From: Progne subis subis
Lineage: Eukaryota; Chordata; Aves; Passeriformes; Hirundinidae
Assembly (NCBI GenBank): GCA_022316685.1
Contig: JAKJHU010000033.1
Location: forward strand, 5,985,321-6,049,320
DNA length: 64,000 bases
Direction: 5' to 3'
This document shows, in pieces, positions 11,703 to 22,808 of this stretch. Each line of letters starts with the position of its first letter. Position 1 is the stretch's first letter. A model generated the notes under the pieces. The model saw only the letters and a list, made by a program, of their open reading frames with translations. It was not told the origin of the DNA and did not search any database. The position numbers were made by a program, and so were the translations under genes.

Positions 11703-14252
11703 CCAGTTTAGCTGCTCTACTTTCTGAGTAGACATAGGAAAACAAGCTCAACAGTACCTGAAATCCTTACTCCCGTTAAGGTTTTGTCAAACTAACATTC
11801 ATCTTCTTGTCCAGATGTGTAGCCCTTATTTCACACAGGAAACTGAAAATCGTGAAAAAGCCAAAACGCACTGTCTTCCAGAGTAGAACTTTCACATGCA
11901 TCCACAAACCTCTGGAAATAGCAGGTTACAGAAAGCATTTGATTTCAGAGACCTGCCTCAGGGAAGGAAAGAAGGAACCTGTGAAAACCAAGGTCCAAAT
12001 TCTCTATGAAGGTAGGTAGATTCCTCATGGGGAGGAAGGTCTGGGAGCTAAGGAGCACACATTACTTTGGAACTCTTTTACATGGAAATCTTATGGACGC
12101 TTTGCAATATTCTTGAATGCCTCTGAAAAATTCTAGGCATGCAAGATGAAATCCTGGCTCTCAATGAGAGTTTTGTCTCTCATTTCAGAAGGGTCAGGGT
12201 TTCTTTCATTCGTGGACTGTTTTGATTCTTTCATAGCAAAGACAGTACTTTATTGAGACAAGACCAAATTCAATGGAGAGTCCAAATTAGATTAAATGAA
12301 GTCTCAACTGATGCACATTACACACTCTTCCAGCTTTTTCAACATATATGTTACAGCACCAGACTCTCACTCTGAGCTGTGTTTAGACCCTTTCACTCCT
12401 CCAATTTCTTTATTTTTGGCTGTCTATGAGGCTTAATCATTATGCTTCTTTAAGCCTTATGCCATAAGAAAGCACACTGAAAGTGGTATAAATGTCTTCT
12501 TTTCTGGCTTGAATATACAAAATAACATGGGTGTAATGTGTCATATGACACTTCAGCTATCATTATGCTGCTGGAAAATTATGCCCTTTACCAAAGCAGT
12601 TGAGACATGATCTGTGTTTTCTGACTCCCAATGGGAAAAACCCCAAAAGTTACAGTTTTGTGAAATTTTTCTTACAAACCATCATCAAGTTCACCTTCTT
12701 CCTAAAAGTACAAGTGAGAAAGGCTGAGACAGTAAAATGGTGCCTCTTCTGTCACAGTGATACAAATCTGAGCTTTCAGGAGATTGACTAAGTTATGACA
12801 CATAAACGCTGTCCAAGCCTTCAGAAAATTGAGGATTCCTACAACACCTTTCAGGGCATATCTGATAAAAACCATACCACCCCCCCTCCTCTGTCTACAG
12901 TGCCTGCAATCCCACTTGACCTTTTCTACCAATAACTGAGAAAGATATCTGATCTACATGCCAGGTGGTTCTCTAAAATCTGAAAATAATAAGCACGGAT
13001 TTCCAATAGTTCTTCTCATTTATCTGTTGAAGAAGCTATTTTCTCAACAGAAAAAGTATGAAAATGCCACTTGAAAGAGTGTGAGCATTAATTTGGATTT
13101 ACAGCAAAGAAATGTTGAAATTGCAAGGACTATGAGTTAACTGCATGCCGAAATGAGCAGTATAGCTATTTTTAAGGGTCCCAATCTTTTTAAGCGAGAT
13201 TTTTTTTTTAAATAGAGACACAATAGAAAAGTAGACAGTGCAGACTATCAAAAATCATCTTAAAAAAAGGCAAGAATAAAATTAGTGGTGGTGATCTGAT
13301 GAAATATGATCTTGAGAAGTTAAGATCTATTAGCATTTCTTGAAACTTCGTGGCAACAACTTTCTTGCAACTGCTTTTGATTATCTCCAGTGTATGAATT
13401 ACTACATTAATCAATGGTGCCAGATTGGAATATATGTTCAATTTACTCAACTTTCTTTTTGAGCTTTTGTAGGAGTAAAACCACATTCATAAAAAGCACA
13501 AAACAAAATTAAAAGCTTATTGAGTTAAATGAGTTCCTTGAATAGACACAGTGAAAGAGAAGCCTCCTCCAAATCAAACCATGGAAATAAAAGATTGAAA
13601 AAAAAGACCAGATCCTCAGATAATGTAAATTCTTGCAGTGCTACTGGCTTCAGTAGAGCCCGCTGATTTGCACTAGTTGAGGAGAGGCCTAAAGATTTTA
13701 ATTTTACTTTGTTGGGCCCTAATTATTGCCAAGGTGAATAACAAAGATTAAGTTCCTTGTTGCCATTGATCTTTATATCATCTCTTTTTTTCTTCTCCAT
13801 GTTTTTGATCACCTTGTTCTCATTCAGGCAATAATGTAATCAATTTTTTCACTGCATGTTTTTTTTTTTAAGAATTTTTTTAAGAATGTGGCAGTAAAAA
13901 TTAAAATTGGTAAACTAACGGCTGAAGGGATTATTGTGTACTGCTTTAGAAAGAAGCTAAATTAGGCGCATAGAGGTTCTGAGTAATAACTGACAGTGCT
14001 TTTCCATGTATTTCTACCAGGTAAATGCTTGGTGACTCTTCAACTAGGGCCCTTAGAAATGACATATTTCCTCCAAAAAAAGGACATTATGTCTATTCTA
14101 AACGTAGCTCCGAGTGCAACAGCACATTTCAAGGCATGCTCAGCTGCACAGCCATAGGCAACCTCCCGGAGACACGCCTTCTGAGCTCTGCCAGAGCGCC
14201 AACAGATCTCCAGCCTGGAGGGTACTCCCTGGAGAGAGGCCTGGCTCCTTAC

Positions 14253-14372
14253 CTTTGGCATGGGGGATGAAGTGGTGTCGGAAGGGGGAGTTGGGGCGGG
14301 AGTCATGGAGCGTGGGGCTGCGGCCACCGGTGCGCGGGGGTGCCACGCGCCGCGCACCCAGAGCCAGCAGCT
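14253..14372 (-). CDS. ABLIM1: Candidate ABLIM1 cassette exon (GC-rich, 40 codons)
   Basis: A 120-base phase 1-1 segment with a long pyrimidine tract, acceptor GCTGCCGCAG and a good donor AAAG|GTAAGG. In the gene's frame, joined to the preceding exon, it reads ELLALGARRVAPPRTGGRS, PTLHDSRPNSPFRHHF, then IPHAK plus one base. There is no stop, and the composition (Arg, Pro, Ser, His) suits the linker. It is not in the human ABLIM1 isoform I remember, so it would be an optional exon between HFHRP and NEPSS. It lies in a locally CpG-rich stretch with G/C-rich third positions. Splice sites, phase and composition support it, but expression is unproved. Confidence 0.72.
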
Positions 14373-16626
14373 CTGCGGCAGCGGGCAGGCGGGGGGCAGG
14401 ACAGAACGGAGACAAAGAAAAGCAATAAGAGACAAGCAGGGAAGGAGGCTTCGAAGGAAGGAGAAAAGAAAAAAAGGCATTGAACAATTAGGATTCTGGA
14501 AAGAAGGAAGGAGGGGGGAAAAAAAAAAAAAAGGCAGAACGGTTAAAGACGCAAGGGCCCCGTAAATTTTAAAGACGAAATTACAGGAAATGTTAGAAGA
14601 GAGGCTTAGGTTTTGAACTGCACCACATCATTGGCTTAATGAGCTTCTGACCAATGCCTTGTTACCAGAAAGTAGCCTGCTACCAGCATGCAAACATCAC
14701 AAACATTGACGCTCAATTAGTTAAGAAAGCAGCTGGTTTGAAAAGTGCCTGACCAAAAAATGTCAGTCAAGAGGTATACAAGCTCTTTTCTATTGTTTTA
14801 AAGCATTCAAAAAATGCTGCCAACATCAGCTAGGGCACCAAGGGAGGAAAAGGCTGCAAACTTTTTCAGAACTTGTAGCACTCGATTTTTGAAGAACCTT
14901 ATGCTGACAACGTCAGTACAACAGTTCAATTCTCTCTCAAGGGCTAGCTAGGAGCAAAAGAGAAGTGATCTGGGGCCACTGGGTTTATTCAGAGAGAAAT
15001 TATTCTTGAAAAGTAATGTGGTGAAAAGAAGTGCCATTAGGAGAGAAAATAAATATATTTGTGCTATTATTCAATAAATAATTACTGTAGGGAAACTATT
15101 AAAGTAGCTTTAACAATTACCCCAAAACAGGGTAGTAAACATCAAACTGACAAATTGCAAAGAATTGCTTCTGTGTCATATGAGAATCAGTAACAGGTGA
15201 GCCCAAGATGAGATCATCTGAACATAGATAAGTTTGAACAAGTATCTCACCAGAAAATCCTTCAGGCTCTGGACTTTGGAAGATTTTACTGGATCACAAC
15301 TCTTGTGAGCCCATCTGCCCATCACAAGAGTTACATAAACAAAGATTGCTTCTGGGGAAGGTCTTTGAACACAGACAGTAAAACTCAATTACAGTCAAGT
15401 CTGGAATAGGGCCTAGATTTGTTCATATCCATAAAACAACATATAAAAATGGAAAAATCCCCTCAGAACTGGACAATCAAGGGACAGAAGTTTGCAGCTT
15501 TTTCACATTTTCAAGTCTCTTTCAGTTTCAGTTGTAACATCATCTTAAAACACAGTCATGTTGTCAGCATTAAGTATCAGACACAATTTGCTTCTGTCCC
15601 ACCTCCCTTGGGTCCCTTAAATAAGGCATTCACTGACAGACACAATTGGCTGCTTTCAGCCCACCCCCACTAGGAAATGGCTACAGCATTCAAGTTCCAC
15701 AGTGGTGGCTCTATTATAAACCTTTAATTTAAAAAATGCAGCTCCTATTGCATATGGGCTTTTGGCATCCCAACTGTTCAGCTGTAATCACCAAGAAAGA
15801 TGAAACTGTGCGATTATATCACTTAATTTAAAAACAGATCACAAAGATTTAATTCATTACCATACACAATAAAATCAGTCTTGAAAAGTCTTCAATGAAT
15901 AGCATTTAGTGATAGGTTTTTATGCAATTTGGGTGTGGATGAATAATTCGTTTCCATATCTTGCTTTTAGATACACAGATAGTAATTTTGAAGGCACTGG
16001 GGACCTAAATGACCTGTGCATTTTCTATATTGTGCATAGGACTTGTACATCACTGCTAAAACAAGAAAGTAAAGTTTGTGTTTTCAAGTGTTCCCAGGCA
16101 ATTGCCTATGGCTTTAATTAAAAAGAGACCTTCTGAGTCCACGTCTTAAAAAATGACTAGCAATTTGGAACATTTGGGTGTTTTGCTTCTGAATATGAGA
16201 TTCTATGCATGCACCAAGCTTTAAAGGAATTTTTTACAAGGGAGTGAACCTACATTATTAACTTCTATACAGTCAAGCCATAATTTTTGTTTCCAATATG
16301 TGATACTTTTCCCAAACTCCAGAATGAAGTTTGAGATTCACTGCTGCAAATTATCATCTGCTTTCAGAAACATACAAATATTTTTAAAATAACTGATTAG
16401 AAACAAAACCAGAAGATGCATATTTATTGCGAAATAAACAGTCAGCCTAATGCAAAAGACTATCCAGAAAAAAAAAAGCCAGGTAGAAAATGAAGACATT
16501 AAAATACACAATAATTTTTAAATCCTAAACCTCCACTTCAAAGAAAAGGAAGTGCTTCACTGCACCACTGAGCGGCATAATAACGAAACAGTATTTTTTA
16601 TGTCTTTGCAATACAGTTGCCCTTAC
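14373..16626 (-). other. ABLIM1 intron, 2,254 bases
   Basis: Between the 130-base exon and the candidate cassette. It includes an A run near 14519, UGCAUG (minus) at 14687-14692 and 16208-16213, and otherwise unique A+T-rich sequence. If the candidate cassette is unused, it merges with the neighbouring intron. Confidence 0.75.
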
Positions 16627-16756
16627 CAGGTCTGTGGAAATGCTGCGGGGAACGTGACATGGTGGGGGTGTAGCTGTGCCGGCTGTACACGGGAGAGTTG
16701 ATGGAGCCCTGGCTGGTAGACCTGTGAATCATGCGGTCCCGAATGTCCTGGTAGCC
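16627..16756 (-). CDS. ABLIM1: ABLIM1 exon: linker with RDRMIHRSTSQGS
   Basis: A 130-base exon with acceptor GTGTCCTGCAG and donor CTG|GTAAGG, entering in phase 0 and leaving in phase 1. It reads GYQDIRDRMIHRSTSQGS, INSPVYSRHSYTPTM, then SRSPQHFHRP and the first base of a Gly or Glu codon. Human has DVRDR and TPTTSRSP. It is G+C-rich relative to its flanks. The Met in RDRMIH is the first Met downstream of the CpG-rich block at 20.5 kb, so it could serve as the start of a transcript beginning there (inference). This exon sets phase 1 for the run of symmetric exons that follows. Confidence 0.96.
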
Positions 16757-18014
16757 CTGCAGGACACAGGCATCCACAGATCAATGCAAATGCACACAAC
16801 ACATTTTTAGCAGCACTGAACTTCCGTGGATCTGAAGGCATCAGCAGAAGCGACTGAAATAGCAACATCCCTTAAGCTTTCAACCTACTTCATTAGCATT
16901 GTTCTCCAAGGATCTGCTCCAACCCATTTTTATGGTCAGAATTCAGTCCTGAAAGGTTCCAACTCCACCTGTAATTTCTGTTAAACTCTATAATAATCCT
17001 AGATTTGCCCCCGTTCCCTGACTCCATAAGGGAAGCTGCATCCACAGCATGTGTGTCCTGCAGTGTCCTGCACAACACACACGAGCTGGCCATCAGTGAG
17101 CTAACTTGGAGACCAGCAAGAGTTCAACAGCTGCAGCACAGAGCTCTCTAAATTCACCATGTGTTACCAGCTACATCAGTAGGTGCTTATATCCAAATCA
17201 GATTCCCCATGCATCTGAAAACATGACACCTTGTATAGCAAAATTAAGTTTACTTGGTTTCCTTAGGGTAAAAGAAAAAGGCAATAAAATAAAACAAACA
17301 TACCTCAAAACAAACAACACCCTCACCCCCCACCTCTGCCACCCCTCCATGAAGCAAACTAAACCAGGACAAAAGGGAAAGGACTGATTAATGCATGAAG
17401 ATTCAGAAGAAATTTTATAGCCCCTAATTTATAACTAGTAGCAATAAGTACAACTTTTATGTTGCAAATAAGCAACAGGATAATGCAATAATAATGATTC
17501 TTCAAGAGCATCTGTTGTATCCTGACAAATGACTTCTCAAATCTTTCATGTTATTACGATGTTCAAATTAACTCCTCTGGCAAAGCAAAACCAGACCACA
17601 GTTATGTTTTCTTCAAGACAAAAGTACAAATGTTTCAATAGCAAACACAGGTTATTATTTCGAAGCTTAGAGCAGCATTTTATCTCCTGTAAATCCTGCA
17701 GCTCCCGAGATCTGAATCTGCCTGTGCCACACGGAGCAGGAATGTGCCAGAAGTGACGCCTGCTGGACAAAGGGCTCTGCTTTACAGACAGCAAGTGGGA
17801 GGAGTGGCACCTCCACTTTTTGTACAATCTCCCAATAAGAGCTTCATGTTTCCTTCTTAGAAATAATTTTTGTTAAGTTTCAACATTGACAAAACATGTC
17901 TGTGTGGCAAACAGAGATGGATCCGACTGACAACAAACCCAATGCCTGCACTGGCTCGAGGGAATAATTCTCATCACAGTAGGACACTGCCCCCAAAGGT
18001 TCCACCAAACTTAC
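16757..18014 (-). other. ABLIM1 intron, 1,258 bases
   Basis: Separates the 36-base exon from the 130-base exon. No repeat, RNA gene or further exon is recognised. Confidence 0.85.
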
Positions 18015-18050
18015 TTCTGCAGAAGGGGTAGGTGATAATGTCCTTGGAGA
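18015..18050 (-). CDS. ABLIM1: ABLIM1 36-base exon: SPRTLSPTPSAE
   Basis: A small phase 0-0 exon of exactly 12 codons, with acceptor GTCTTTGCAG and donor GAA|GTAAGT. It encodes SPRTLSPTPSAE, the same peptide as in human ABLIM1. The peptide holds three Ser/Thr-Pro pairs (SP, SP, TP), possible targets for proline-directed kinases (inference from motif). It is short enough to escape ordinary ORF searches and is recognised only by its splice sites and by the way it joins LGE upstream to GYQ downstream. Its symmetry makes it skippable in frame. Confidence 0.96.
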
Positions 18051-19918
18051 CTGCAAAGACATAAAAAATACAGTTATGAAATATCATTGCACCTGCTGGG
18101 CCAGAAAATGGCAATCTAAATACCGCTGCAGACACTCTGACGTATGACAATGTAAAGTGGCAACGCAGAAATTACTGAGAAAATACTGAGGCCATTCCAG
18201 CACTGGAACTTGCTTTTTCCACGTGGCTCAGGGACTGGTCCACAAATCACTGACGTTTAAAGTTTCTGGGAAATCTTTATAAGCGTGATTAATTCAGTCA
18301 AGTATCATGCAAGCTCATCTTAGCCATCTAATCATTGTGGTAATTAAAACATAGCTGTAAAGATCAAAATCAGGAAGAGTTATTAATTTAATAACCATGC
18401 CTGTCATGAAGAAATCTTTAAAATGGAAATCAAAAGTAAATAAACTTAACTCAGAGCTTTGCATGGAAAATCAAAACACAGAATATCTTTCAGGATGAAG
18501 CATGTTTTCCCTCCAACACACACTCTCCAGCAAAAACGGGCTTCTCCTCAAGGCCTTACATTTGGTACCCATGCAAAGGAGCACGTAGTTGTCATCAACA
18601 TTTCTTTGATATGACCTTTAAATCTCTGTGTTCCTCCATGGTTACGTAAGGACAACAGACAGGAGTTACAAGCATGTGTATTGAAAGAACTGCACAAAGG
18701 CCAGTGGGCAGAAATATGCACAACATTATGAGAAGTTTCTGTAGCACAGATAGGGAAACTGAGGCAAAAAATACCTTTAGAAGAAACACATGATTATGCA
18801 TATGCCGATGCTACAAACAAGAATAAAGGCTATGTGTAATTACCAGTTATGTGCTCTTCAACCACCAGACAATTTGAAACTGGGAGATCAGGACTTAATT
18901 ATTTCCTCTGTGCGCAAAACTTCCAGTATTATTTGTCATAATAATCTGGGCAAGAGATTATGTTCTTAAATAAGACCACAATTATAGAATTATATAGCTA
19001 TTAAAATTGTATCTCAGAAGCAAAACTGCTGATTCTGGTCTAACTACTACACTGATGTACAACAGCAGTAGTGTAAAATATATGCAGAGTTGCTGGTAAT
19101 AAATGTCCAGCTGGTAAATATCCATAAATTTTGCATTGAGAGACTATTCTCTCTCATGGAGCTGGTGACACTGGGAATGCTAAGTATCCAAAGGAGCAAC
19201 ATTTTTATTGGATATAGGGCATCTCCTTTTCAGCAAGTTTCCATAAAACTGTTAAAGACTACTTTTGCTACTTTCCATCAAAGCCTTGAAAGTCTTATAC
19301 ATTTGTATTTTCCTAATTCCTATTATCTAACATCAGCAGCTGTAAAAACTTTGCTCCACATGAAACATGCCATACACGGTGCCTTGGAACAACTTTCTCT
19401 ACAAAAACTGAGGGCTAACCTAGAACTTTCAACATGAATGAAAAAAGCACGTTGAGGGGTGCATTCCCACATTTTTCTACTAGCAGTTCATGTGTTACTC
19501 TAAATAAATGAATTTATATCATCTGCTGGGGTTACCTGGATGCTGAGGTAATGACTACAGTTAAAGGTAGTCATAGGAATCTAAAACTGGGAAGGCAGCC
19601 CAGAAAGCAGCATGCTGAATCCAGGTGTTTTTCCTTTCATGTATTTTTACTCCATCACTAGCTGACATCATTTCATTGCTTTTTGGGAAATGGAACCTCA
19701 CTCTGCAGCCAAGTTACCGTTCTATATCATGCACAGGTGAACTGTCAGATCTCAGACTCTGAGGCTGCCAAGGATTGTTTGGTTCTCCAGGTCTTTCAAA
19801 GCCTCTTCTCTTGCAAAAAGCCACTCTATGATCAGTTTGAAACGCTGCGCAGGTGACTGAGAAAATCAGCTCCGTTCCAGAACAGCAAGCCAGTGGAAGT
19901 ACAGTGATGACTCCAGGT

Positions 19919-19999
19919 GAGGAAGGGGAAGAGAGAAGGGGAAGGGGAAATGGAAGGGGGAAGGGGAAAGAGGAAGGGGAAGAGGGAAGGGGAAGAGGG
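19919..19999 (+). repeat. Polypurine tract, GGGGAA-rich
   Basis: Eighty-one bases of purine on the plus strand with a single T at 19951, containing many GGGG runs separated by AA or short purine spacers. The ABLIM1 sense strand carries the C/T-rich complement. It could form G-quadruplex or triplex structures. Confidence 0.95.
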
Positions 20000-20489
20000 C
20001 TCGCTCTGACCAAACTTACATGAAAAATTCTACTGCAACAGGCTCAATTGCTTTGAGATCTGAGAGTCTGCTCTAACACCTGAAGCCACACAGGTCATTT
20101 CATGGTCTGGGAAATTTCTGCTAATTTTTACAGGTGTCATTCTGCAACACAAGTTTCAGCATTTCACACTGATGCCATTGTAGCTGTCTTTTACCTGAAC
20201 TACCAGGTGGGATCCCTGCTCCGTTTTGAAGCATCTATCATGTTAGAAAGAAATTCCTTTCTTCATTTTATGTCTGCTTGTTTAGTGAAAGGTGTTTCAG
20301 AGCATTTTGTGCTTTCAACAAACATAATACTTGAAATAAAGGACACAGAGGTAAAGTGCTGCTTCCCAAGATACATCCAACGAAGGCTGGAGTTGAGAAA
20401 GGACGACATGAGGTTGCTGCTCACAGGGTAAAAGTGACAAGTCCTGAAGAACCTGAACTCCTGGCAGTTTCTGGAAACTTTCTGGGTAG

Positions 20490-20690
20490 CAGACTATGAA
20501 TCTCCGACGGGGTGTCTCCGAAGGGCGATGCCCGGCGGAGCCAGCCCGCGCTCCCCGCGAGAGGGCGCCGGGACACGCGGGATGGAGCGAGCGCGGCCGC
20601 GGCTGGAAGCGGAGCGCAGCCGCTGCTCCCCGCCGGGCTGCGCTGCCCCTCCTGCCGCTACCATGTGCCGTTTGCTCCGAGACCACTCCC
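20490..20690. promoter_or_regulatory. CpG-rich block, possible internal promoter
   Basis: About 28 CpG dinucleotides lie in roughly 200 bases, including a GCGGCCGC site, inside an otherwise A+T-rich intron. It lies downstream of the LIM-encoding exons, so a transcript starting here on the minus strand would encode a linker-headpiece isoform without LIM domains. A possible donor, CCT|GTGAGC, lies at 20425 on the minus strand. There is no ATG in the frame that joins the next exon; the first downstream Met would be in RDRMIH. Function is inferred only. Confidence 0.45.
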
Positions 20691-22652
20691 TAGAAATAAG
20701 GCTTGAGTCCATCTCTGGATGAACTGTGGAAGGGCAAGGGGTACACCCTTGTACATCCATGTACCCATCCGAGGGGTACAAGGGAACTCTGGATGTACAG
20801 CAGTGCCTCTTGCACACCCAAAAATCTTTCTATGCGGAGACTGGTAATTTTTTATTTTTTTTTCGTTTTAAATCATGGTGAGGGGCATTTCTAGTCTACA
20901 AGCATAAACTGAGGGTCCCGTTTTATTTAACAACATCACATACGCACCCTTTGCAATGAGAATGCAGAATAAATCACTGTCTGCACAACTAAACGTGTCA
21001 CTTCTTCGCTTTTTAAAGATGATGGGGACTGCTGTATGTTGTACCAAGATTGCTGTCACTCGATTACAACACAAACACACAGTAAGGGATCACTCCACCC
21101 CAATGGGCTTGTGTTCTCACTAGGGCAAGGGAAGGGACAAGAAACAGATACAAAGAGGTGAGGTAACTTGCCCAAGGTGACAGAAGTCAGCAGTAGAAAA
21201 CCCAAGATGTTCTGAAAAGAAGGTGAGAGCCCCTTCTGTTTCCAGAACAAATTTCTGTAGTCACTAGAAATTAACTGATTTTAATGCTGGTGAAAATATG
21301 GTGTAAGAAAACCCCAAAGGCTTTTGCTTATTCCCAGAACAAGCATAAAAGCAGACAACTTACACCATATTGCTTTATCAGCTTCCAACATAGTGCACTG
21401 TCAGTAAGAAGCTTCCCTTTAAGGATTAACATATAGTTGACCTTCTCTGGTGAGATTAGTTCCCCCTGTGTGACTAACAAGAGACGTGTGCTTGCAGCAG
21501 GTTTTGTGGAATGGGTCAGGCCTGCTGGAACGGGTCAGAGGTCACCAATGCATCTCACAGTGGTTTTGAACCAGATGCCAGCTGGATTCACTACCAACAT
21601 AAAATGGAGGGGAGAAATTCTGTAATGTTCTGACCTGTTAATCTCTAATTTTATGCCTGAGCTGAATTTCCAATTAACGATTTAAAAAACTACAAAACAT
21701 TCAAGAACAAAGCAGGAAAACTGATGCAGTTCTGCTGATGAGCAGAACACTGATAAGAAAGCAGATTTTCTGTTACATTGATCTGGTCACCTACAGACCA
21801 CCACAGCCTGAATGATTTACTGTAATTTTTTCTTCTTCAACTTATTTTCATACTCAATTCAGCTACAGTCAGTAAGGTCACTGAGACTGCAGAGGTAAAT
21901 CCATTTCCACATCCATTTAGACTTGCATTCAGGAAGTCTGACTCACAGACAGATGGTATTTCATGACAAAACCTGCTTCACAGACTGCACTGGAATCATG
22001 TAAATAGTAATTGCAGCTAATGGAAATTCACCTGAGAAAACTGGGGACCAACAATCTGAAAGATACCTTCACATACAAGTTTAGAAGAATAAATGACATA
22101 GCTTTTTCTTATTGCTGTGTGATACAAGAATCCTTACTAAATGTCAGCAGGTTAAAATGTGAGGCAGGTATTTCTAAAACACAATTAACCTGCTCTCCCA
22201 GGTGGAAAAGCACTTCAGCCTGACAGAATTTTATCCAGTATGTCTGGCAAAGTGCCCTGGTGATATGTATTTCCCTTCAGTATCTGTGAGATAAGTATCC
22301 TGCTGCTCTTAGTCCATAGAATATCACGGTATTTCTCCTATCCTCTTGTGAATATTGGTGCTCCACAGCACAACAGCGTATTATTGGCTTTAGCCTCACG
22401 TTCTGGACCTTGCCATTCCCAAAGATTAGCATCCCCACGGGAGTTACGAGGAAGCACAGCCTGCAAACCTGCCCCGTGTTAATGCAGGTGTGTAATCCTG
22501 CCGTTTGACATGTGAGTGTTCCCAGCACCCCCAGATCAGACAGACACAAAGCAGTGTGAACAGCAGCAGCAATGACCTCAGGAGTGCCAATGGGAAGCGA
22601 AGCAGGCTCTGGATGCGGTGCACAGCAGAATGAGGTGCTGGTGGGTCATTAC

Positions 22653-22808
22653 CTCTCCAAGACTCTGTCTCTCCTGTCTGTCCTCGTAGGCGGAGGTGTA
22701 GAATGGCTCATAAGTAATTAGGTCTGGACGTTCAATGTCATAAATGGCCTTGACTTTGGGAATGGCTGCTAAATCCTTGTAATCAAGGATTTCATTGTCT
22801 ACTTTTGC
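22653..22808 (-). CDS. ABLIM1: ABLIM1 exon: conserved linker with YDIERPDLITYEPF
   Basis: A 156-base phase 0-0 exon (52 codons), the longest coding segment here. The acceptor is CTTTTGACCTTTAG and the donor GAG|GTAATG. It reads AKVDNEILDYKDLAAIPKVK, AIYDIERPDLITYEPFYTS, then AYEDRQERQSLGE. The aromatic/acidic stretch is conserved across the ABLIM family and probably forms a short folded or binding motif in the linker; no named domain applies. Human ABLIM1 has GYDDKQERQ where this has AYEDRQERQ, a change compatible with a bird orthologue. Confidence 0.97.

Larger units (their letters stand above)
8508..14252 (-). other. ABLIM1 intron, 5,745 bases
   Basis: Contains an A17 run near 9724, a perfect 11-base inverted repeat at 10325-10348, a 29-base tandem duplication at 11645-11702 and T-rich stretches near 13860. 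A UGCAUG lies at 8790-8795 (minus). No exon or gene is recognised. Confidence 0.8.
18051..22652 (-). other. ABLIM1 intron, 4,602 bases
   Basis: Holds the polypurine tract at 19919-19999, the CpG-rich block at about 20490-20690 and, just beside it, a cluster of small palindromes at about 20740-20815. The rest is unique A+T-rich sequence. Confidence 0.85.

Noticed and set aside
14040..14480. 146-codon minus-strand ORF overlapping the cassette candidate
   Set aside because: It is in a different frame from the phase that joins the neighbouring ABLIM1 exons.
20315..20817. Minus-strand ORFs of 107 and 123 codons through the CpG-rich block
   Set aside because: They are explained by G+C-rich composition. 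The frame that would join the next ABLIM1 exon contains a stop at 20494 and no ATG after it.
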